Of a stretch of 8,236 bases of DNA, positions 1-5,173 are shown in pieces. Made by a program: the position numbers and the translations under genes. Numbering within the stretch: the stretch's first letter is position 1; each line of letters opens with the position of its first letter. Source of the stretch: Anaerolineae bacterium (GTDB taxonomy: Bacteria > Chloroflexota > Anaerolineae > Aggregatilineales > Phototrophicaceae); the NCBI GenBank assembly GCA_014379235.1, contig JACMMD010000301.1, positions 1-8,236 on the forward strand, given 5' to 3'. The notes beneath the pieces were generated by a model. It did not search any database. It saw only the letters and a list, made by a program, of their open reading frames with translations, and was not told where the DNA came from.

Positions 1-540
1 TACTTCAAGCTCGGCATCGACACGATCACCCCGACGCACGACCTGAACGCCGACCAGATCAGCCAGCTAGCACAGAGCATCGGTGGCGAACGCTTCGAGG
101 TGATTGCTTATCATCATCTGCCCGTTTTCCACACGGAACACTGCGTCTTTTGTCGCTTCTTATCGAACGGCACGAGCTTTTTAGACTGCGGTCATCCATG
201 TGAAAAGCACAAGGTCGCGCTGCAAGATGTTCAGGGGCGCAACCATCCGGTGATGGCGGACGTTGGCTGTCGCAACACCGTTTTCGGAGCGCAAGCCCAG
301 GTCGCCAGCCGTCATCTCGACCAGATGGTGCAGAGCGGCATCGTGCATTATCGGCTGGAATTCGTGCATGAATCAGCCGAAACCGTTCGGCAGGTTTCCG
401 CCGCGTTTAAGTCGTATTTTTCCGGCAAAATCAACGCGGCGACACTCGATCAACGGCTGCAAAAAGTCGCGCCAGAAGGCATTACTGAAGGCTCGTTGTT
501 TGTGCCGGATGATTACCTCAAGCTGCCCGTGATGCAGTGA
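1..540 (+). CDS. U32-family peptidase-like protein, C-terminal part (5' end outside window)
   Basis: The frame is open from base 1 and ends at TGA 538-540, giving 179 C-terminal residues of a longer protein. Its key block is HTEHCVFCRFLSNG (visible residues 44-57), followed by DCGHPCEKH and ADVGCRNTVF. I recognise this as the cysteine-rich part of large U32 'peptidase/collagenase-like' proteins. Visible cysteines are C48, C51, C63, C67 and C90; the C51-x11-C63-x3-C67 spacing resembles the Fe-S ligand patterns known in U32 relatives such as UbiV. Characterised U32 proteins (RlhA, TrhP, UbiU/UbiV) act in RNA or ubiquinone hydroxylation rather than proteolysis, so the peptidase name should not be taken as function. 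The terminal ~100 residues are soluble, with no membrane segment. The gene converges on the VOC gene with a 4-bp gap. Family is fairly sure; biochemical role is unknown. Confidence 0.85.
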   Translation, partial: YFKLGIDTITPTHDLNADQISQLAQSIGGERFEVIAYHHLPVFHTEHCVFCRFLSNGTSFLDCGHPCEKHKVALQDVQGRNHPVMADVGCRNTVFGAQAQVASRHLDQMVQSGIVHYRLEFVHESAETVRQVSAAFKSYFSGKINAATLDQRLQKVAPEGITEGSLFVPDDYLKLPVMQ

Positions 541-544
541 TCGC

Positions 545-943
545 CTAATCGCCGCTCTGGAACTTCATGTAATCGTCCACGATCTGCGTGAACTCAACAA
601 TGTTATCGAACGGATCACGGCAGAAGAAACGCGGGCGGCCCTGAATCGCTTCGGGATTCCACGGTTCGTAGCCAGCGTCGGTTAACGCTTGGCGCATGGC
701 TTCGACATCACCCACATTCAAGCAGAAATGACGGCCCGATGCGGTATCGCTGTCGCTTTCTGAAAAGACGTGGAGTTCGGTTTCCGCGCCGATTTTGAAC
801 CACACCAGTCCGAGATGGGTAATCGTTGACGGTACGGGTTTTTCCGTCAAGCCAAGCAACCCGCCATAAAATTGACGGGCGCGCTCGGCGCTTTCTTCTC
901 CGGGTGGGCGTGGGACGCTGACGTGCTGCAACACAATTTGCAT
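545..943 (-). CDS. VOC-superfamily (glyoxalase/bleomycin-resistance fold) protein
   Basis: This 132-residue protein has the size of a single VOC module, with two beta-alpha-beta-beta-beta repeats. It opens with LQHVSV, continues with ARQFYGGLLGL (the standard 'FY..vLGl' helix) and ends with CRDPFDNIVEF. Likely divalent-metal positions are H7, H58 (ELHVF, with E56 next to it), H72 (GRHFCLNV) and E117 (NIVEF), so a metal-dependent lyase, isomerase or dioxygenase activity is possible. The substrate cannot be deduced. The ATG at 941-943 is preceded on the minus strand by AGGAAA about 8 bases upstream, which supports this start. It is transcribed divergently from the aldolase operon, so the 944-1157 region probably carries its promoter too. 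Its 3' end abuts the U32 gene tail to tail, with no terminator between them. Confidence 0.85.
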   Translation of the reverse strand: MQIVLQHVSVPRPPGEESAERARQFYGGLLGLTEKPVPSTITHLGLVWFKIGAETELHVFSESDSDTASGRHFCLNVGDVEAMRQALTDAGYEPWNPEAIQGRPRFFCRDPFDNIVEFTQIVDDYMKFQSGD

Positions 944-972
944 GATCGGTTTCCTAAATAGAGTAATCAGGC

Positions 973-1047
973 TTCAGTTATCAGTGGTCAGTAAGAACGG
1001 GGTCAAATTAAATTTGTTTGACTTAAAACTGAATACTGACAACTGAG
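973..1047. repeat. Imperfect inverted repeat built of ACTGANN heptamers
   Basis: The left arm (973-992) and right arm (1028-1047) are inverted copies that match at 16 of 20 positions. Both consist of spaced ACTGA/TCAGT cores at 7-base steps (three cores per arm). The 35-base middle holds a second palindrome. This architecture looks like short tandem heptamer repeats folded as a MITE/REP-like mobile palindrome of the kind scattered in cyanobacterial and Chloroflexota-type genomes. That family assignment is from memory and unverified. It occupies the divergent intergenic region without coding potential. Confidence 0.6.
1002..1022. repeat. Nested palindrome GTCAAA...TTTGAC inside the heptamer element
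   Basis: GTCAAA at 1002-1007 is the exact reverse complement of TTTGAC at 1017-1022, with an AT-rich 9-base centre. It is preceded by CGGGG. It lies in the loop of the 973-1047 inverted repeat, so the whole element can form a long two-part cruciform or RNA hairpin. GGGGTCAAAT...TTTGAC-type sequences resemble termini seen near REP-associated (Y1) transposases, but no transposase is present here. Confidence 0.5.
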
Positions 1048-1051
1048 AACT

Positions 1052-1066
1052 CCTATAAATTATAGG
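1052..1066. promoter_or_regulatory. Perfect 7-1-7 palindrome, candidate operator
   Basis: CCTATAA, one central A, then TTATAGG form a perfect 15-bp palindrome. Read on the minus strand it also contains TATAAT (plus-strand 1059-1064), which could be a -10 box for the divergent VOC gene, although I see no good -35 partner at 16-18 bp. It lies about 45-60 bp upstream of the predicted aldolase -10. It could therefore be an operator shared by the two divergent units, or simply the VOC promoter. Confidence 0.35.
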
Positions 1067-1106
1067 CACTTGGGGCGGTAAGGGCTATGCTTGTCCCGCG
1101 CAAATT

Positions 1107-1115
1107 TGCTATAGT
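1107..1115 (+). promoter_or_regulatory. Extended -10 promoter of the aldolase-kinase-dehydrogenase operon
   Basis: TGCTATAGT matches an extended -10 (TGn plus TATAGT, 5 of 6 against TATAAT). It would place the transcription start near 1122 and give a ~36-base leader before the GTG at 1158. TTGTCC at 1091-1096 is too close (13-bp spacer) to be an ideal -35, in keeping with an extended -10 type. A perfect 10-bp palindrome GCAAATTTGC (1100-1109) overlaps it. GCAAATGTG (1121-1129) repeats the left part of that palindrome at 8 of 9 positions, 21 bp downstream, which suggests paired regulator sites. Confidence 0.45.
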
Positions 1116-1127
1116 CATAGGCAAATG

Positions 1128-1139
1128 TGAAACGTTCAA
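1128..1139. promoter_or_regulatory. Weak LacI-type operator candidate
   Basis: TGAAACGTTCAA resembles the LacI/GalR-family operator form TGAAACGTTTCA (10 of 12 positions), with the characteristic central CG in a perfect AACGTT core. It lies just downstream of the predicted transcription start, a typical repressor position for a sugar-catabolic operon. No LacI-type regulator is encoded in the window, and a 12-bp partial match may be chance. Confidence 0.25.
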
Positions 1140-1157
1140 TATTGGAAAAATTCCCTC

Positions 1158-2039
1158 GTGCCTTTAACGTCCATAAATGACATGATGCAGGCGGCTGTGC
1201 GGCAAGGATATGCCGTCGGTTATTTCGAAAGTTGGAACTTTGAGTCGTTAAGCGGTGTCATCGACGCCGCCGAGCAAAGCCGCTCACCGATCATTATCGG
1301 CTTCAACGGCGAGTTCTTGAGTGCCTCTGACCGTATCGCAGCCGAGCAGTTGGAATGGTACGGTGCGCTCGGTAAAGCGGCGGCGGAAGCGGCCAATGTG
1401 CCGGTTGGTTTCATCTTCAACGAATGCCCTGTCGATGAGTGGGTAAGGCGCGCTGTCACGGCGGGCTTTAATCTGGTGATGCCTGTACCGTTTGAAGGCG
1501 AAAGCGGCACTGACCATGCCAAACGGGTGCGCTCGATTGTCGAGGTTGCTCACGCACATGGCGTGGCGGTTGAAGCCGAACTCGGTACGCTGCCGTTTGG
1601 AACGGAACACGACGGCGAAATAACCAGCCCGCAAGGCGCGGCGGAGTTTGTCGCCGCATCGGGCGCTGACCTGCTGGCCATCAGCGCGGGCAATGTTCAT
1701 GTACTGCTGCAAGGTCGTCGTGCGCTTGATCTTGAGCGTATCGCTGCGATTCGTCAGGCGGTAGATGTTCCATTAGTGCTGCACGGCGGAACGGGAATCA
1801 GTGACGACTCGCTGCGAGAAGCGGTAGCGCTTGGCGTGGCTAAGGTCAACTATGGAACGGTCTTGAAGCAGCGTTATTTAGCGGCAGTTCGAGGGGCGCT
1901 AAATACATCCGAGGCCAATCCACATCGCTTGCTGGGTATGGGCGGCGCGGAAGATGTGATGGTCGCGGGGCGGCAAGCGGTGTATGAAGCGACATTGGAA
2001 AAGATGGAACTGCTTGGCTGCATGGGCAAGGCAAATTAG
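1158..2039 (+). CDS. Divergent class II ketose-bisphosphate aldolase-family protein
   Basis: The 293 residues align along the length of class II FBA/tagatose-bisphosphate aldolases (GatY/KbaY type, ~285 residues). Recognisable blocks are an N-terminal INDMMQAAVRQGYAVGYF segment, AHAHGVAVEAELG (131-143), ADLLAISAGNVH (170-181) and VPLVLHGGTGI (204-214). Family zinc ligands E141, H181 and H209 and the phosphate-binding GGTG are kept. The normally strict HLDH motif is replaced by IFNE (86-89), so the catalytic Asp is N88 and the first zinc His is E89; the MIDGS block reads MPVPF. Either the reaction or the metal site differs from ordinary aldolases. The GTG start fits the family's N-terminus; its ribosome site (GGAAAA) is weak. 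It is the first gene of the probable operon, 59 bases before the kinase. Fold is sure; substrate is unknown. Confidence 0.85.
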   Translation: MPLTSINDMMQAAVRQGYAVGYFESWNFESLSGVIDAAEQSRSPIIIGFNGEFLSASDRIAAEQLEWYGALGKAAAEAANVPVGFIFNECPVDEWVRRAVTAGFNLVMPVPFEGESGTDHAKRVRSIVEVAHAHGVAVEAELGTLPFGTEHDGEITSPQGAAEFVAASGADLLAISAGNVHVLLQGRRALDLERIAAIRQAVDVPLVLHGGTGISDDSLREAVALGVAKVNYGTVLKQRYLAAVRGALNTSEANPHRLLGMGGAEDVMVAGRQAVYEATLEKMELLGCMGKAN

Positions 2040-2044
2040 ATCGT

Positions 2045-2072
2045 GTAGGGGCAAGGCATGCCTTGCCCTTAC
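2045..2072. repeat. 28-nt palindromic repeat, copy A (aldolase-kinase gap)
   Basis: Arms GTAGGGGCAAGGCA and TGCCTTGCCCTTAC form a 28-nt palindrome with a single G-T pair (2048/2069); the inner 20 bp are perfect. It lies 5 bases after the aldolase stop and 26 bases before the kinase start, between two operon genes. In RNA it would form a strong hairpin, but with no T tract, so it is not a classical terminator. It shares the GTAGGGGC outer arm with copies C and D; copy B has GTTCGGGC, with the GCCCCTAC right arm intact. Confidence 0.85.
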
Positions 2073-2083
2073 CAATAATACAT

Positions 2084-2089
2084 GAAGGG
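2084..2089 (+). promoter_or_regulatory. Ribosome binding site deciding the kinase start
   Basis: GAAGGG lies 9 bases before the ATG at 2099. The reading frame also extends back to a TTG at 2063, but that codon falls inside palindromic repeat A and has no ribosome site, so 2099 is preferred. Confidence 0.65.
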
Positions 2090-2098
2090 TATTTTAGG

Positions 2099-3058
2099 AT
2101 GGATGATGTTGGGTGCGCCGGAATTATGGTGGCGGATATTATTTGTGGGCCGATGGATGCTTTGCCGGAAGAAGGACAGCTTCTTGCCCTAGATTCACTA
2201 CCCGCGACGGCTGGCGGCTGTGCGTCGAACGTGGCCATCAATCTCGGCAAACAGGGGATTGCGGCTGATGCGGTTGGCTGCTTAGGCAGTGATCCGGCGG
2301 CGCAGGTTGTCGTCAATGAACTGCATAAGTTTGGCGTGGGCACGAAGCACATTCGCTATGTTGATAAATACCCCACGTCGCAAACCGTGATTCTGTTGGT
2401 GCGCGGCCAAGATCGGCGTTTCATTCACGTTTTCGGCGCGAACAAGGCGCTCACGATCTCGCAGATTGACCGCGATTGGTTGGCGGGATTGAAGGTGCTG
2501 TATCTCGGCGGGCTGTTCGTGCTGCCGGGAATCGACATGGATGAACTGCGTGATCTGCTGCAATTCTGCCGTGAGAAGGGCGTGAAAACGGTTCTTGATG
2601 TGGTGATTCCGCATCAGCAAAAGGGCATGAACGGCTTGGAACGGGTGCTGCCCTATGTCGATTACTTTGTGCCCAACGATGACGAGGCGCAAAATCTCAC
2701 GGGTTTGAGTGAGCCATTGGAACAAGCACGGACGTTGCAGCAGTGCGGCGCGGACACCGTGATAATCACTCGTGGCAGCGGCGGGACGTTAGCGCTGCAC
2801 GGTCATGACTTATGGCAGGCGGACGCTTTCAAGGTGGACACGATTGACCCATCCGGTGGCGGTGATGGTTTTAGCGCGGGCATTGTCATGGGGATTCTAC
2901 GTGGTTGGGATATGCCGCAGATGTTGACCTATGGCGGCATTCTCGGTGCATCGGCCACGTTAGGGTTAGGCACGACTGCGGGTGTGTTCACTGCCGTGCA
3001 AGTGGAGCAGTTTTTAGCGACACATCAATTGACCATTTCGCATGAGACACTCATTTAA
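2099..3058 (+). CDS. PfkB/ribokinase-family carbohydrate kinase
   Basis: The 319-residue protein transfers phosphate from ATP to a sugar or sugar-like hydroxyl; the substrate is not predictable. The N-terminal PfkB signature is seen as TAGGCASNVAINLGKQG (37-53, with GG 39-40). The C-terminal signature is DPSGGGDGFSAG (250-261), where D256 is the catalytic base and G253-G255 the anion hole; it deviates from the usual DTTGAGDAF by having GGGD and a following G. VIITRGSGGTLAL is the usual strand before the ATP site. Length is normal for the family. It follows the aldolase homologue and precedes E2 with a 56-base gap occupied by palindrome copy B. Kinase plus aldolase neighbours are typical of ketose or sugar-acid catabolism (for example tagatose-6-phosphate kinase/TBP aldolase, or IolC/IolJ), but no specific pathway is supported. 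Confidence 0.88.
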   Translation: MDDVGCAGIMVADIICGPMDALPEEGQLLALDSLPATAGGCASNVAINLGKQGIAADAVGCLGSDPAAQVVVNELHKFGVGTKHIRYVDKYPTSQTVILLVRGQDRRFIHVFGANKALTISQIDRDWLAGLKVLYLGGLFVLPGIDMDELRDLLQFCREKGVKTVLDVVIPHQQKGMNGLERVLPYVDYFVPNDDEAQNLTGLSEPLEQARTLQQCGADTVIITRGSGGTLALHGHDLWQADAFKVDTIDPSGGGDGFSAGIVMGILRGWDMPQMLTYGGILGASATLGLGTTAGVFTAVQVEQFLATHQLTISHETLI

Positions 3059-3062
3059 TCGA

Positions 3063-3090
3063 GTTCGGGCGACGCATGCGTCGCCCCTAC
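3063..3090. repeat. 28-nt palindromic repeat, copy B (kinase-E2 gap)
   Basis: The core 3067-3086 (arms GGGCGACGCA and TGCGTCGCCC) is a perfect 20-bp palindrome, and the right flank CCTAC matches the other copies. The left flank has two changes (GTTC instead of GTAG), leaving mismatches at 3065/3088 and 3066/3087. It begins 5 bases after the kinase stop, like copy A after the aldolase stop. The repeat's central CATG supplies an ATG at 3076 in the E2 frame, which is probably not used. Confidence 0.85.
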
Positions 3091-3114
3091 ATGAGCATGT
3101 TATGGATAAAACGT

Positions 3115-4176
3115 ATGCAAGTTGAAATCAAAATGCCCGATCTGGCGACCACTGACGATGAAGTGACACTGGTTCGCTGGTTGATCGATGTTGGACAGCC
3201 CGTTCGTTTAGGTCAGCCGCTTCTGGAAATCGAAACCGACAAAGCCACAATGGACGTTGAATCCATTGCGGCGGGGACATTGAGCGTCATTCATGTTCAA
3301 TCGGGAGAACGGGTTGCGGTGGGTCAGATCATCGCTATTGTTGAAAATGTAGGGGCGACTGGCCAGTTGTCCGCGCCAAAAGAAGTCGTCACAGCACCCA
3401 CAAGGGACGTAGGGGCGACACATGTGTTGCCCCTACAAAGCAGCGTGATTGTACCAGCACCAACAATCGCGCCGAACAAGACATCATTTTTCGCCCGCAA
3501 CAAAGCGGCCCGTCAGGGTCAAACGGTGCAGGCGGACAGCATAGCGCTCACGGCAACACAGCGCGAGATTGCGCGTCGCTTGCAGGACAGTAAACAGAAT
3601 GTGCCGCACTTCTACCTGACGACATCGGCCAACGCTGAACATATGGCGGCGATGCGGGCTGCGTCCGAACCGCGTCTGGTGTGGGATGCGTTTTTTGTGC
3701 AGGCGGCGGCTCGTGCATTGCGGAGTTTCGAGCGGATGCGCTATCGCTTCGACGGGGATAAGTTGACGCTCAACCCGAACTCGATTGGCGTGGCGGCGGA
3801 CGTGGATGATGTGCTGTATATCGTGCCTGTTGACAACCCGCTTTCGCTGACGCTGGAGCAGATTTCGGAGCAGATTAGAAGCCGTGTTGACGCTATCCGG
3901 CAGGGCGATCCATCAGCACGGAAGTTGAGCGCGGCTTCACTGACGATTACCAACCTCGGCGCGGAGAACATCGAATCGTTTCAGGCGATCATCAACCCGC
4001 CGGAAGTGGCTATCCTCGCTATCGGTAAAATCGCGCCTGTGGTGTGGGCGCAAGATGGTCAAGTAGTTATCCAGCGGCGTGTCTCGTTAAGCCTGTCCGC
4101 CGATCATCGCGTGGTCAACGGCAAATACGCTGCCAAATTTTTGAGTAAGGTCGTCCAAGAGATCGAGAGTATTTAA
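3115..4176 (+). CDS. 2-oxo acid dehydrogenase E2 (dihydrolipoamide acyltransferase), short form
   Basis: The E2 core transfers the acyl group from E1 to CoA by a swinging lipoyl arm. An N-terminal lipoyl domain (1-78) carries the lipoylation site ETDKATMD with K43. A linker (~79-142) follows, then the catalytic domain (~143-353) with TATQREIARRLQDSKQNVPHF, LTITNLG, INPPEVAILAIGKI and SADHRVVNG (H331 catalytic; N335 where Asp is usual). No peripheral subunit-binding domain (35 residues with a GTGxxGR-type loop) is visible; at 353 residues the protein is shorter than the usual ~400 or more. Two palindromic repeats are translated in the linker as VGATGQL and VGATHVL. ATG 3115 is chosen because it begins the conserved MxVEIKMPDL strand and follows GGA at 8 bases; upstream in-frame ATGs at 3076, 3091 and 3097 lie in or next to repeat B. 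E1-alpha follows after 4 bases. Pyruvate, branched-chain and acetoin complexes cannot be told apart here. Confidence 0.9.
   Translation: MQVEIKMPDLATTDDEVTLVRWLIDVGQPVRLGQPLLEIETDKATMDVESIAAGTLSVIHVQSGERVAVGQIIAIVENVGATGQLSAPKEVVTAPTRDVGATHVLPLQSSVIVPAPTIAPNKTSFFARNKAARQGQTVQADSIALTATQREIARRLQDSKQNVPHFYLTTSANAEHMAAMRAASEPRLVWDAFFVQAAARALRSFERMRYRFDGDKLTLNPNSIGVAADVDDVLYIVPVDNPLSLTLEQISEQIRSRVDAIRQGDPSARKLSAASLTITNLGAENIESFQAIINPPEVAILAIGKIAPVVWAQDGQVVIQRRVSLSLSADHRVVNGKYAAKFLSKVVQEIESI
3349..3376. repeat. 28-nt palindromic repeat, copy C (inside E2, decayed right arm)
   Basis: The left arm GTAGGGGCGACTGG is intact. The right arm CCAGTTGTCCGCGC still pairs over 3353-3372 with two G-T pairs but has lost the terminal CCCTAC. 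It is in phase with the E2 frame (GTA GGG GCG ACT = VGAT, residues 79-82) and begins right at the end of the lipoyl domain. Confidence 0.7.
3409..3436. repeat. 28-nt palindromic repeat, copy D (inside E2)
   Basis: Arms GTAGGGGCGACACA and TGTGTTGCCCCTAC form a 28-nt palindrome with a single G-T pair (3417/3428). It starts exactly 60 bases after copy C and is read in the same frame, giving VGATHVLPL (residues 99-107) in the E2 linker. This is the best-preserved copy together with A. Confidence 0.85.
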
Positions 4177-4180
4177 CACT

Positions 4181-5173
4181 ATGACTATGAAACTCGCTGA
4201 AAGTTCAGTCGCACAATATCCGGTTGAATTTCTGCTGAACGCCTACGAGCGGATGCAGCTCATTCGCCAGTTCGAGGAGCGCGTCAAGCTGCTGTTTCTC
4301 GAAGGGGCAATGCCGGGAACGATCCATCAGAGTCAGGGGCAGGAAGGATGTGCGGTTGGCGTGTGCATGGCGCTCGAAGTCGATGATTTGCTGACCTCGA
4401 CCCATCGCCCGCATGGTCATGCGCTGGCTAAAGGGCTGACACCGGACGAGATGATGATCGAATTATTCGGCAAAGGGACGGGCTGCTGCAAAGGCAAGGG
4501 CGGCTCGATGCACATCGGCAACATCGACAAGGGCATGGTTCCGGCGATTGCCATCGTCGGCGGGGGTATCCCACTGGCGGCGGGGATGGCGCTGGCCATC
4601 AAGATGCAGAAAGGTTCGCAGGTGGTGGCCTGTTTCTTCGGCGAAGGTGCGACCAACGAGGGCGCTTTCCACGAGGGTGTCAACCTCGCCAGCATCTGGT
4701 CGCTACCTGTGGTTTTCGTGTGCGAGAACAACCTCTACGGCGCATCGACTTCGATTGATAAGGTATCAAAGGTCAAGCGCGTTTCTGATCGTGCGTCAGC
4801 GTATAGCATTCGCGGCGAAACCGTCGATGGTAACGACATATTGGCGGTCTACGAAGCGACCAAGCGCGCCGCAGACGAGTGCCGACGCGGTGAGGGACCG
4901 GTTCTGCTGGAACTGCTGACCTACCGCCGCACAGGACATTCACGGCGCGACCCATGCCACTATCAGCCCAAAGACGAGCAGGAATACTGGTTCAGCCGTG
5001 ACCCGATTGCCATGCTGCGTGGCGCACTGGTGGACGAACTCGAAAGCGAACTCGATGCCATCGACGCGCGTGTGGACAACATGATTGAATCCGCCGTCGA
5101 GACGGCCAAACTTGCGCCCGAACCGACCATTGATGACCTGACAACCGATGTCTACGCCAGCGAGATTGCATAA
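4181..5173 (+). CDS. 2-oxo acid dehydrogenase E1 component, alpha subunit (TPP-dependent)
   Basis: This 330-residue protein is the thiamine-diphosphate-binding half of an alpha2beta2 E1, of the size of pyruvate or acetoin dehydrogenase alpha chains. Seen in order: RMQLIRQFEERV and MPGTIHQSQGQEG near the N-terminus, STHRPHGHALAKG (73-85), GKGGSMH (105-111), and the TPP/Mg motif GEGATNEG (154-161) through ENN (182-184). The motif has Glu where GDG is usual. YRRTGHSRRDPCHY (248-261) corresponds to the conserved phosphorylation-loop region with H253. The ATG at 4181 lies 4 bases after the E2 stop, with GAGAG upstream; an in-frame ATG at 4187 is an alternative. Its TAA overlaps the E1-beta ATG by one base (TAATG), pointing to coupled translation. 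Acetoin dehydrogenase alpha is the main alternative assignment. Confidence 0.92.
   Translation: MTMKLAESSVAQYPVEFLLNAYERMQLIRQFEERVKLLFLEGAMPGTIHQSQGQEGCAVGVCMALEVDDLLTSTHRPHGHALAKGLTPDEMMIELFGKGTGCCKGKGGSMHIGNIDKGMVPAIAIVGGGIPLAAGMALAIKMQKGSQVVACFFGEGATNEGAFHEGVNLASIWSLPVVFVCENNLYGASTSIDKVSKVKRVSDRASAYSIRGETVDGNDILAVYEATKRAADECRRGEGPVLLELLTYRRTGHSRRDPCHYQPKDEQEYWFSRDPIAMLRGALVDELESELDAIDARVDNMIESAVETAKLAPEPTIDDLTTDVYASEIA

Noticed and set aside
2045..2072. Palindrome A as a rho-independent terminator between aldolase and kinase
   Set aside because: The stem is strong, but no T tract follows, and the kinase start follows closely with its own ribosome site.
1846..2352. 168-codon open frame on the minus strand across the aldolase-kinase junction
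   Set aside because: It lies antisense to two well-supported genes and spans repeat A; its composition (Pro/Ser/Ala-rich, no motif) is that of a shadow frame.
1158..3058. Inositol (IolJ/IolC) or tagatose pathway assignment for the aldolase-kinase pair
   Set aside because: The aldolase lacks the standard catalytic motif and no other gene of either pathway is in the window, so a specific pathway name is not supported.
3349..3436. Possible mini CRISPR array (two repeats, 60-base period)
   Set aside because: The repeats are full-length palindromes inside an intact coding frame, there are only two, copy C is decayed, and no cas genes are present.
4417..4731. Minus-strand open frames over E1-alpha
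   Set aside because: They are antisense to a conserved E1-alpha sequence with clear TPP motifs and have no recognisable domain or ribosome site.
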